Shown here in pieces: positions 45,660 to 52,977 of a stretch of 64,000 bases of DNA (positions are counted from its first letter, which is position 1; every line of letters starts with the position of its first letter). Made by a program: the position numbers and the translations under genes. A model generated the notes under the pieces. It did no database searches and was not told where the DNA came from. It was given only the letters and a program-made list of their open reading frames with translations. The stretch covers positions 88,241 to 152,240 of the forward strand of contig DATAEE010000106.1 in the NCBI GenBank assembly GCA_036258175.1, read 5' to 3'. This DNA comes from DATAEE01 sp036258175 (lineage in GTDB: Bacteria > Acidobacteriota > Vicinamibacteria > Vicinamibacterales > 2-12-FULL-66-21).

Positions 45660-46544
45660 ATGCGCGTGGCCCTGGCGCTCGCCGCCATTGCGACTCTTCT
45701 CGCCGCGGCCGGTGAGGATCGGTTGACCCTCGAAAGCCGCGGTGCCCGGCTCGCCGCGGCGGTGCGGCTGCCGGACGTGGGCAGCGGAGGTGTGGCCAAG
45801 GCGGCCACGCCAGCCCGAGAGCGATATCCCGGCGCTGTGCTGGTGCACGGTTCCGGGCGAGTAACCGGCGAAGAACTTCTGGACCGCGCGGGCCGGCGTC
45901 TCACCGCGATGGGCTTCGCGGTGCTCGCCTACGACAAACGCGGCGTCGGCGGATCGACCGGCGAGTACACGTCGATTGGTCCCGGCAACAGCGACCGGAT
46001 GTTCGACCTCCTCGCAGAGGATGCGCTGGCCGGCATCACGGCGCTCAAGGCGCGCCGCGACATCGATCCGTCGCGCGTGGGCCTCGTGGGCTTCAGCCAG
46101 GCGGGATGGATCATGCCGCTCGCGGCGTCACGCTCGCGCGACGTCGCCTTCGTCGTGATCATTTCAGGTCCGGCCGTGAGCGTCGGCGAGGAGATCGCGT
46201 ACAGCAATTTCGCCGGAGAAGCTCCCGGGTCGGAGCAGGGCGTCGCCGACGCGGAGATCGAACGCCGCATGCAGGCGTTCAAAGGCCCGCACGGCTACGA
46301 TCCGGTGCCCGTGCTCCGGACGCTCGCCACGCCGTCATTCTGGATCCTCGGCGAGAAGGATCGCAGCATTCCTCTCGCCCGTACGGTGTCGACTCTGCGC
46401 GATATCGCCCGGACCGAGCAACGACCGATCACGCTGCACGTCATTCCCGGCGTGAACCACCGATTGATGAATCCCACCGGCCGCCAGTCCGACATCTGGC
46501 GGCCGATGGAGGAGTGGTTTAAAACACGCCGCGTGTTGCGGTAA
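45660..46544 (+). CDS. Exported alpha/beta hydrolase (dienelactone hydrolase / S9-like esterase)
   Basis: 294 residues. Signal peptide MRVALALAAIATLLAAAG. GAVLVHGSGRVTGEELLD holds the oxyanion region, AYDKRGVGGSTGEYTS the next loop, and VGLVGFSQAGWIMPLAAS the nucleophile elbow (GFSQAG). WILGEKDRSIPL supplies the acid and IPGVNHRLM the His. Residues near 40-55 (GGVAKAATPARE) derive from a small GTGGCC/GGCCAC hairpin in the DNA and may be another insert. Divergent from the sulfatase-like gene. Substrate unknown. Confidence 0.85.
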   Translation: MRVALALAAIATLLAAAGEDRLTLESRGARLAAAVRLPDVGSGGVAKAATPARERYPGAVLVHGSGRVTGEELLDRAGRRLTAMGFAVLAYDKRGVGGSTGEYTSIGPGNSDRMFDLLAEDALAGITALKARRDIDPSRVGLVGFSQAGWIMPLAASRSRDVAFVVIISGPAVSVGEEIAYSNFAGEAPGSEQGVADAEIERRMQAFKGPHGYDPVPVLRTLATPSFWILGEKDRSIPLARTVSTLRDIARTEQRPITLHVIPGVNHRLMNPTGRQSDIWRPMEEWFKTRRVLR

Positions 46545-47495
46545 TCACCGCGGGGGGCCCTGCGGCGTCGTCGTGCTGAAGGTGCCGGTCACCGGTACGC
46601 CCATCGGCCCGGATGGGATGTACACCACCGTGTGGTTCGGTGAGTTCACCATCAGCTTCTGCGCCTCGATCGCTTCGTGCTGCACGTACAGCGGGCTCAA
46701 TTGTCCGCGAATGATCTGCATCGCGTTGGCGATGCCCTGAGCCTGGACCTCCCGTTTCGTCCGCTCTTTCCGCTCGATCTCGATCTCGGTGTCCTTCCGT
46801 TCGAGCTCCTGCGTCGCAGCGAGCTTACGCGAGACCGCGTTCGCGATCTCCTCCGGGTATTGGACGTTGCCGACGACCACGCTGGTGATGATGAACGGGC
46901 TCCCGTCGACGTAACGACGGATGCGGCTCAGGACCGCGTCGCCGATCGCGATGAGATCCTGTTTGACCTCGAGACCCTTGCGCCGCTGGACCTCGTCGCG
47001 CGCGAAGGTCTTGAGCGGCTCGCGCACGAAGTGGCCGTACGCCACCTCGACTACCGCGTCGGGCGCCTTCGTGGTGTCGCCGTTGTGTACCGTCGTGCTG
47101 TAGCGCTCCATGAAGAGCGGGACCTTCGTCTCGTCCACGCGCCACACCGTATGCACGCGGAACGCGATCTTCAGGTTGTCTCGGCTCAGCACAGCATCGT
47201 CGCCGCTGAAGTTTTCCGTGTAGGTGTACGGCGTAATGCTGACGTTCGCCACGTGCACAAGCCACGTACGGCCGGGCGACGTCGGTCCTTTCTGAACACC
47301 GTAGAATCGCGACTTGCCAAACACGGCCCCCTTCGTGAGGTAGCCCACATATCCCGCGGGCGTGACCGGATTGGATGATCCCAGGAACCACACAAGGACC
47401 ATGGCGCCGAGCATGAGCACGGCGAGGCTCACCGCCCCTGCGGTGATGGACGCACGGCGGACGAATCCCTCCGACGTTCGGGCGAGAGAGAACAC
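46545..47495 (-). CDS. SPFH / band 7 family membrane protein
   Basis: 316 residues, GTG start at 47495 with GGAGG six bases upstream. One N-terminal membrane helix (ITAGAVSLAVLMLGAMVLVWF) anchors an SPFH domain (VTPAGYVGYLTKGAVFGKSR, DNLKIAFRVHTVWRVDETKV, VVEVAYGHFVREPLKTFARD). A charged coiled-coil follows (AATQELERKDTEIEIERKER). The end (TVVYIPSGPMGVPVTG) is prohibitin/HflC-like. SPFH proteins organise membrane domains or regulate proteases. The leader contains a c-di-AMP-type riboswitch, so expression probably responds to that nucleotide. Confidence 0.88.
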   Translation of the reverse strand: MFSLARTSEGFVRRASITAGAVSLAVLMLGAMVLVWFLGSSNPVTPAGYVGYLTKGAVFGKSRFYGVQKGPTSPGRTWLVHVANVSITPYTYTENFSGDDAVLSRDNLKIAFRVHTVWRVDETKVPLFMERYSTTVHNGDTTKAPDAVVEVAYGHFVREPLKTFARDEVQRRKGLEVKQDLIAIGDAVLSRIRRYVDGSPFIITSVVVGNVQYPEEIANAVSRKLAATQELERKDTEIEIERKERTKREVQAQGIANAMQIIRGQLSPLYVQHEAIEAQKLMVNSPNHTVVYIPSGPMGVPVTGTFSTTTPQGPPR

Positions 47496-47502
47496 GGCAG
47501 GC

Positions 47503-47665
47503 CTCCAATCGGCCGACGGGGTTAGCTGACGGGCTCGAGGTTGGAGTTCCTCTACCGTCGACCGGCCCTTGCCCGGTCCAACGGATTCGCCCCTTTGGCG
47601 CGCACGCGCGCCGGTTGGTTCCCCCGCGACGCTCTTCAGCGTCTTAGGCGCAATCCGGGATCGTA
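47503..47665 (-). promoter_or_regulatory. Cyclic di-AMP riboswitch (ydaO/yuaA class) in the leader of the SPFH gene
   Basis: The minus-strand leader carries the hallmark segments in order. GGGGGAACCAACC is at 47625-47613. GGGGCGAATCC (consensus GGGGUGAAUCC) is at 47593-47583. An AAGGGC-like core follows. CCCGTCAGCTAACCCCGTCG (consensus CCCGWCAGCUAACCUCGU) is at 47533-47514. The final GGCCGATTGG runs straight into the GGAGG ribosome-binding site (47506-47502), so control of translation initiation is likely. No terminator hairpin with a T-run is visible. Confidence 0.85.
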
Positions 47666-47732
47666 GCGCCGACTGGACTGGACGTCAAAGAGCGGTGTGC
47701 CGTTTTGACACGCGCGGATATCATGGTCGGTT

Positions 47733-48827
47733 GTGCGCGTACTTGTTGCCGGTGCCGGCGTGATCGGCTGCGCGATTGCGGACGAGCTGTCGCGGCGCGG
47801 GGCCGCGGTCACCATCGCCGATCCGCGGCCGGTCGGCGGCGGCGCGACACAAGCGTCCGCCGGCATGCTCGTGCCGTACCACGAAGCCGAACACGCCGGT
47901 CCGTTCCTCACGCTCGCGGAACGAAGCCTTGCGCTCTACGACGGTTTCATCGAGCGGCTCCGTGACGATGTGCCGGACGCAGATGTCGATTACGCGCGCA
48001 CCGGTACGCTCGAAGTCGCGCTGGACGACGAAGGCGCTGCGGCGCTGGACCGTCAGGCGTCGGCGCTTCGGGTGGCAGGCGTCGAATGCCGGCGCCTCGA
48101 CGCAGTGGCCGCGCGCGCGATGGAGCCCCAGCTCGCGTCCGGCATAACCGGCGCACTCCTCATTGCGGCGCACGGCTTCGTCGCCCAGGAAGCCATGACC
48201 GCTGCGCTGGCCCGGGCCGCGGCGGCTCGTGGCGCCAGCGTCATCAACCAGTCAGTCTGCGCGGTCCGGCGATCCGGTACGGCGTTGATCGCCGACACCG
48301 ACAAAGGATCGATGGAGGCGGACCGCGTTGTCGTTGCCGCGGGGAGTTGGAGCGGACAGCTGCGCGTCGGATCCGACCCGCCGCCGGTGCGCCCGATTCG
48401 AGGGCAACTGCTGCGCCTCGACTGGCCGCGCGCGCCGCTCGCCCGCATCGTCTGGGGTCCACGCTGTTACCTCGTTCCGCGCCGTGACGGTACGCTTCTG
48501 GTCGGCGCGACGGTCGAAGACGTCGGCTTCGACGAGCGGGCAACCGTGGCGGCGGTGCGCGACCTGATGGACGCGGTCTGCGAGGTGCTCCCCGACGGCT
48601 GGCGCGCGGGGTTCAAGGAGGCGCGCGTCGGTCTCCGCCCCGCCGCGCCGGACGGTCTGCCGATTCTTGGTCGATCGATCAGCCTTGACGATGTGGTGTA
48701 TGCGACGGGGCATTACCGGAACGGCGTGCTCCTCGCGCCCATCACGGCGAAACTGGTAGCGGATCTTGTGCTCGACGATCGCGAGGATCCGTTGCTGCAC
48801 CCTTTCTCACCAAAGCGGTTCATCTGA
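47733..48827 (+). CDS. thiO: Glycine oxidase ThiO (FAD-dependent D-amino-acid oxidase family)
   Basis: 364 residues. FAD-binding Rossmann motif VLVAGAGVIGCAIADELSRR at the N-terminus, then GGGATQASAGMLVPYHEAEH, and the C-terminal GLRPAAPDGLPILGR with VVYATGHYRNGVLLAPITAK, which are ThiO signatures. It oxidises glycine to dehydroglycine for the thiazole part of thiamine, or acts on other small amines. No thiS/thiG lies nearby, so the thiamine role is by family. Start GTG 47733; divergent from the SPFH gene and its riboswitch. Confidence 0.88.
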   Translation: MRVLVAGAGVIGCAIADELSRRGAAVTIADPRPVGGGATQASAGMLVPYHEAEHAGPFLTLAERSLALYDGFIERLRDDVPDADVDYARTGTLEVALDDEGAAALDRQASALRVAGVECRRLDAVAARAMEPQLASGITGALLIAAHGFVAQEAMTAALARAAAARGASVINQSVCAVRRSGTALIADTDKGSMEADRVVVAAGSWSGQLRVGSDPPPVRPIRGQLLRLDWPRAPLARIVWGPRCYLVPRRDGTLLVGATVEDVGFDERATVAAVRDLMDAVCEVLPDGWRAGFKEARVGLRPAAPDGLPILGRSISLDDVVYATGHYRNGVLLAPITAKLVADLVLDDREDPLLHPFSPKRFI

Positions 48828-48834
48828 GGTCACT

Positions 48835-49119
48835 ATGGCCAAACTCTCACGCACCGACGCTGAGGCCCGATTGAAAGAACTCAAGGGCTGGTCGCTCGAG
48901 GGCGACGCGATCCGCAAGCAGTACACATTCGGTTCGTTCCGCGAGGCGATCTCGTTCGTGGTCCGGCTTGCGTTCGACGCCGAGGAAGCAGATCATCACC
49001 CGGACATTCTGATCAACTACAAGCGGGTGACGCTGACCTGGAGCACGCACAGCGAGGGAGGACTCACAGACAAGGACTTTGCGGGAGCGAAGAACGCGGA
49101 CCGGATCTCGTGGGTGTGA
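48835..49119 (+). CDS. phhB: 4a-hydroxytetrahydrobiopterin dehydratase (pterin-4-alpha-carbinolamine dehydratase)
   Basis: 94 residues from ATG 48835 (GAGGT upstream), eight bases after thiO. Family motif EEADHHPDILINYKRVTLTW with the two catalytic histidines, preceded by AISFVVRLAF; typical size. It recycles the pterin cofactor after aromatic amino-acid hydroxylation, or acts in moco-linked pterin chemistry when no hydroxylase exists. No phenylalanine hydroxylase is in this window. Confidence 0.93.
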   Translation: MAKLSRTDAEARLKELKGWSLEGDAIRKQYTFGSFREAISFVVRLAFDAEEADHHPDILINYKRVTLTWSTHSEGGLTDKDFAGAKNADRISWV

Positions 49120-49156
49120 CGTGCGCAGGTGTGACGTACTCATTGCTGATTGTTGA

Positions 49157-49678
49157 TTGCTGAATGTGGAGTTAAAGAAGACTTACAGCTCGCGCGAGGT
49201 GGCGTCGCTGACGGGACTGAGCGCGCGGCAGCTCCAGTGGTGGGATGCGCGCAAGGTGTTGCGGCCCGCGATCCCCTCGCGGCCGACCGCGGCGGGCGGG
49301 TTCACCGAGCGGCGCTACACTCCGGTCGAGCTCCTCGAGCTTCTGGTGCTCGCCGAGCTGCGCCGCCGCGGCTTCACCGTCCAGAAGATCCGCCGGCTGC
49401 TCGACATCCTGAAGCGCCGCTTCAATGTCAGGCTCTTCGAAACGATCGGCGGCGCCGGGCCGGTCACTCTCTTGACGGACGGGCGTGAGCTCTACGCGCG
49501 CACGAACGGCGGCGAGATCTTCAACCTGCTTCGGGCGCCGACGCAGCCGCTGCTGGTTGTGGGCGAGGAATTACCGCTGAAGGAACTGTCGGCGCGCGCA
49601 CGCCCCGCGCGGCGGAAAAAAGCCCGCTCTAGCCTATCGGGAAAACGTCGTCGAGGCCTTCCGCCGGCCGCGGGATGA
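49157..49678 (+). CDS. MerR family transcriptional regulator
   Basis: About 170 residues. N-terminal winged HTH: TYSSREVASLTGLSARQLQW, then the wing region GGFTERRYTPVELLELLVLA. A short coiled-coil follows (RRRGFTVQKIRRLLDILKRR). The remainder (VTLLTDGRELYARTNGGEIF) forms a small beta domain with no known effector motif. The start is TTG 49157 or GTG 49166, both just after a GATTG repeat relic; no SD is evident. Its 3' end overlaps the convergent microcompartment gene by 50 bases. Confidence 0.8.
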   Translation: MLNVELKKTYSSREVASLTGLSARQLQWWDARKVLRPAIPSRPTAAGGFTERRYTPVELLELLVLAELRRRGFTVQKIRRLLDILKRRFNVRLFETIGGAGPVTLLTDGRELYARTNGGEIFNLLRAPTQPLLVVGEELPLKELSARARPARRKKARSSLSGKRRRGLPPAAG

Positions 49679-49925
49679 CGTGGACGCCGACGAGCTCCCC
49701 GACTTTGCGAGCCGCCGCGGCGCCCGCGTCGGTCGCCGCCTTCACCGACGCGACGTCGCCGCGCACGATCGCGGTCACGAGTCCGGCGTCGACCTTCTGA
49801 TAGCCGACCAACACGACGTTTGCGGTTTTGACCATCGCGTCGGCCGCTTCGATCATGCCGACAAAGCCGCGGGTTTCGACGAGGCCGAGCGCCTCGCCAG
49901 GCAGGGGAGACTTGGTTTTTGCCAT
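49629..49925 (-). CDS. Bacterial microcompartment shell protein, single BMC domain (hexamer type)
   Basis: 98 residues, one BMC fold. EALGLVETRGFVGMIEAADAM is the canonical opening, then ANVVLVGYQKVDAGLVTAIV, VRGDVASVKAATDAGAAAAR, and VHVIPRPAEGLDDVFPI near the end. Such BMC-H proteins form hexagonal tiles of microcompartment shells. No vertex protein, trimer protein or enzyme with an evident encapsulation peptide is nearby. Its ATG follows the upstream D-serine-dehydratase-like stop with no gap (TGA then ATG), so the two are translated together. An orphan or satellite BMC gene. Confidence 0.93.
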   Translation of the reverse strand: MAKTKSPLPGEALGLVETRGFVGMIEAADAMVKTANVVLVGYQKVDAGLVTAIVRGDVASVKAATDAGAAAARKVGELVGVHVIPRPAEGLDDVFPIG

Positions 49926-51041
49926 TCAGTTTATCTTTCCCCTCGCGGCGACCGGGAGGGTGTCGACTACCGCCGAGCCGTCCACCATCCTAATGCAATC
50001 GACGAGATTCGACACGACACATGAATGGTTCGGCAGCACCCGGACGAGATTTCCGGGCTCCAGCCCGGACGAGCCTTCCACCACCTTCACCGTGGCGTGC
50101 TCCTCGGAGAGGCGCTCGATGAGGAGCCCGGTATCCGGCTCGGTCGATTCGACCGCCTTCAAGACGACGCCGTAGCCGGGCGTGGGGTGAAAGCCCCGAG
50201 CCCCGTCGGAGCTCAGGGTCTTGCTGCCGCAATCGAGGATCACGCGATCCTTCGACGGCCGCGACACGACGCGCGCGAGAACCGTGAGCGCGCAGTCCTC
50301 GTATCGCGCCGCGCCCAGTCCGACCTGCGTCCGGTCGAAATAGACATAGTTGCCGGGGCGAATCTCCGTCAGCTGATGCTCGCGCGCGCTGAACCTCGCC
50401 GTCGGTGTGGCGCCTACGCTCAGTTCGTCGATGGCAACCCCCGAGTCGCGCGCGAGCGACGCGAGCGTGCGCGCTTCGTCAGCCGCAATCCGCTGAAGCT
50501 CCTCTTCGGACTCCGCGAGGTACGCGTGCCCGGCATGACTGAGTAACCCGCGCAGTCTAAGGCCTTCGAGCGCGGACACGCGCCGGACGAACTCCGCCGC
50601 GTCAGGCGCCGACGGGTCGATGCCGCAGCGGTGGAAGCCGACATCAACTTTGATCAGGACGTCGAGCACGCGTCCCGCCCGCTGCATGGCCTGCGCCCAG
50701 GCACGCGCGACCGCCTCATGGTCCACGATGATCGAGATGTGCGCGCTCTCCATCAGCCGTAGCACGCGCGATGCGTTCGAGGGATGTACTGGATACGGCA
50801 GCCGGAGATCGTGGATCCCTTCGCTCGCGAACACCTCCGCTTCGCCAACCTTCGCGCAACAGATGCCGACCGCGCCGCGATCGATCTGCATCCGCGCAAT
50901 CGCGGGACTCTTGTGCGTCTTCGCGTGCGGGCGCAGCGAGATTCTCTGCGCAGCGGCGTCCCGCTGCATGCGATCGAGATTCGCCACAAGTCGCGTGGAA
51001 TCAACAAGTACCTGCGGGGTCGGCAATTCCGTAATGCGCAT
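49926..51041 (-). CDS. D-serine dehydratase / D-threonine aldolase-like PLP enzyme
   Basis: 371 residues, alanine-racemase-type TIM barrel plus beta domain (fold type III). PLP lysine in RPHAKTHKS. Metal site NHSCVV: His and Cys as in the zinc-dependent eukaryotic D-serine dehydratase, unlike the His/Asp of D-threonine aldolase. Other motifs: KVDVGFHRCGI and SVGATPTARFS. It should remove water from D-serine or cleave D-3-hydroxy amino acids. The downstream BMC shell gene is directly joined, raising the chance that its ketone or aldehyde product is handled in a compartment. Confidence 0.88.
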   Translation of the reverse strand: MRITELPTPQVLVDSTRLVANLDRMQRDAAAQRISLRPHAKTHKSPAIARMQIDRGAVGICCAKVGEAEVFASEGIHDLRLPYPVHPSNASRVLRLMESAHISIIVDHEAVARAWAQAMQRAGRVLDVLIKVDVGFHRCGIDPSAPDAAEFVRRVSALEGLRLRGLLSHAGHAYLAESEEELQRIAADEARTLASLARDSGVAIDELSVGATPTARFSAREHQLTEIRPGNYVYFDRTQVGLGAARYEDCALTVLARVVSRPSKDRVILDCGSKTLSSDGARGFHPTPGYGVVLKAVESTEPDTGLLIERLSEEHATVKVVEGSSGLEPGNLVRVLPNHSCVVSNLVDCIRMVDGSAVVDTLPVAARGKIN

Positions 51042-51267
51042 GGGCGCCTCAGTCTACTCTACGCACTTCGGCGATCTGGTGTGCAAGAACGTAACACTTC
51101 GCGCAAGGTCAGTCATGAAAAGTACGGACTGACCCATCCACGTAAGGCACTGAATAGCAATGATTTATACCGAGTGCGGTGGCATGGCCTGGCCGCAGGC
51201 GAACGGTTTGCCTTCTCTCGGGCTGGTGACGGCAATTCGACACCCGGCTAGCGTCGGGGAGGAGCAT

Positions 51268-52314
51268 ATGAGAAGCGGAAGGCGGTCCAGCCCCCGTCGG
51301 TTCGTTCTCGCGGTCGTTGCAGCGACTCTGATCTTCAGCGCCCGACTGGGTGCCGACGACAGGAGACACGACGACGACAACGATCAATCGGGTCAGGTTC
51401 TGATTGTGGCATCGAAGATTGATGTCGACGCCGGGACGATAACCCTTTACGGCTACAACTTCGGGCGCAATCCAGTCGTCTGGGTCAACGGCTCGTACCT
51501 CGATGTCGTGTCAGGTAACAGCACGACGGTGCGCGCGCATTTTCCGAAGCTCTCGCCCGGGACGTACCTCGTCCGGGTGGCGCGCAGCCGTAGATCGAAT
51601 GCCGTTTACGACGATTTCAACATCACACTGGGATACGGCGGCGGCGGTCAGCCAGGGCCGGCAGGTCCGCAAGGACCGCAGGGTCCCGCGGGTCCGCAGG
51701 GTGCAACCGGTCCCGCAGGACCGGCGGGTCCAGCGGGTCCAGCAGGTCCGGCCGGCCCGGCGGGTCCCGCCGGCCCCGCAGGTCCCACCGGACCGACTGG
51801 TGCGACGGGCGCTACCGGCGCCACGGGCGCGACGGGCGCGACGGGGCCAATCGGTCCAATGGGTCCCATCGGTCCGCAGGGGCCGCAGGGAGCTGTTGGT
51901 CCTCAGGGACCGCAGGGTCCGGCGGGCGTAACAGCTGGTCAGCATGTGATGGGAGCGGCCGGCGCCGTCGGGTTCAGTGTCACCTTTCTCGCACCGACCG
52001 TCGACGTGACAGTCGCCGACGGGCAGTCGGTTCTCGTGACCTCGCAGCGCGCGTTCGGATCGAACGGCGCCGCCGCAACGGGATTGTCGCTCTGGATTTG
52101 CTACCAGAACGGCAGCGCAGGCGCGCTCACGCCGGTAGGGGTCGGAACGCTGGGCCTGAGGGTGCCTGCGTTCACGCGCGTGAATTTCCCGATGACCGCA
52201 GTTCTGAAGGACCTGGCTCCCAGCACCTACACGGTTGGCTTGTGCGGGTTCGCATTCGACCCGAGTGGTTGGACCTCGAACGAGTCGGGATCGACATCAG
52301 CCGTGGTGTTCTAA
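51268..52314 (+). CDS. Exported collagen-like repeat protein
   Basis: 348 residues from ATG 51268 (GGGGAGGAG upstream). Signal peptide region SPRRFVLAVVAATLIFSARL to ADD. An IPT/TIG-like beta domain follows (VLIVASKIDVDAGTITLYGY, NFGRNPVVWVNG). Then about 30 uninterrupted Gly-X-Y triplets, mostly GPA, GAT, GPQ and GPI (51646-51926). The C-terminal domain of about 120 residues may trimerise. Such proteins form surface fibres or filaments. The PilZ gene begins three bases after its stop, so the two look co-transcribed. Confidence 0.88.
   Translation: MRSGRRSSPRRFVLAVVAATLIFSARLGADDRRHDDDNDQSGQVLIVASKIDVDAGTITLYGYNFGRNPVVWVNGSYLDVVSGNSTTVRAHFPKLSPGTYLVRVARSRRSNAVYDDFNITLGYGGGGQPGPAGPQGPQGPAGPQGATGPAGPAGPAGPAGPAGPAGPAGPAGPTGPTGATGATGATGATGATGPIGPMGPIGPQGPQGAVGPQGPQGPAGVTAGQHVMGAAGAVGFSVTFLAPTVDVTVADGQSVLVTSQRAFGSNGAAATGLSLWICYQNGSAGALTPVGVGTLGLRVPAFTRVNFPMTAVLKDLAPSTYTVGLCGFAFDPSGWTSNESGSTSAVVF
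51646..51926. repeat. Gly-X-Y coding tandem repeat
   Basis: Nine-base-periodic GGTCCGGCG / GGTCCAGCG / GCGACGGGC units encode collagen triplets. Near-identical tandem units (eight GPA, five GAT) suggest growth by slippage, so length may vary between strains. Confidence 0.9.
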
Positions 52315-52317
52315 CAG

Positions 52318-52977
52318 GTGGGACACGAACCGCTCAACACCGTCCTCGTCGGCTCTGAAGAGCTCGTCGCGGCCTGGTGTGCGCAGTCGGGTCGTGCCGG
52401 AGACGTTCTCGCCTTTACCGACGCCGACGCGAACGCCGCTTACGAGGCCATCCTCAAGCGGCGTCCGCGCGTCGTCATTCTCGATCAGATGGTCGCGTCG
52501 AGCTCTCGCGGCGCCGCGCTCGTCGATTGCGTGCGCGGCGAGTCCTCTCTCGCGGGAGTCGAGATTCGGATGCTGTCGCCGGAATCGGCGGCGGCGCTGA
52601 CCTCGCAGAAGGCTCATCACATGCCGGCCGGCGCGCTCGTCGCGCTGGCGCACCCCATGCAGATTCGGGCGGTGCGGCGCGCCGTCCGGATAAAGATGCC
52701 GGGCGGCGTCGAGGCGATCGTGGACGGACGTGCGGTGCAGCTGATCGACGTCTCGATCTTCGGCGCGCAGGTCCTGTCGGGCGAGATTCTGAAACCGAAT
52801 CAGAAGATTCGAATCACGCTCGACGCGGAGTCTGGAATCCGGTTTCACGCCGCAATCGCCTGGGCGACATTCGAGCTGCCGCGCGCGATGGGGCCGCAAT
52901 ACCGCGCCGGCATGGAGTTCTGCGACGCGGATCCGGCGCGCGTGCAGCAGTTCTATTCCCGTGTCACCAAGCAATAG
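52318..52977 (+). CDS. PilZ domain protein with degenerate receiver-like N-terminus
   Basis: 219 residues. The N-terminal 100 residues resemble a response-regulator fold (NTVLVGSEELVAAWCAQSG, RPRVVILDQMVASSS), but the phosphorylation site is not clearly kept. The C-terminal PilZ domain has RRAVRIKMPGGVEAIVDG, then LIDVSIFGAQVLSGEILKP, the RxxxR and DxSxxG elements that bind c-di-GMP. It likely tunes surface structures or motility in response to c-di-GMP; the collagen-like protein upstream is an obvious candidate for co-regulation. GTG 52318 start, no SD seen. Confidence 0.8.
   Translation: MGHEPLNTVLVGSEELVAAWCAQSGRAGDVLAFTDADANAAYEAILKRRPRVVILDQMVASSSRGAALVDCVRGESSLAGVEIRMLSPESAAALTSQKAHHMPAGALVALAHPMQIRAVRRAVRIKMPGGVEAIVDGRAVQLIDVSIFGAQVLSGEILKPNQKIRITLDAESGIRFHAAIAWATFELPRAMGPQYRAGMEFCDADPARVQQFYSRVTKQ

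Noticed and set aside
47496..47732. TPP riboswitch for thiO
   Set aside because: No CUGAGA or thi-box on the plus strand; the conserved leader elements are on the minus strand and match the c-di-AMP class.
51160..51267. c-di-GMP (GEMM) riboswitch before the collagen-like gene
   Set aside because: A GGTGACGGCAA segment and some hairpins are present, but the conserved GGCAAAC helix, GAAA tetraloop and receptor pattern are not. A search with RF01051 would settle it.
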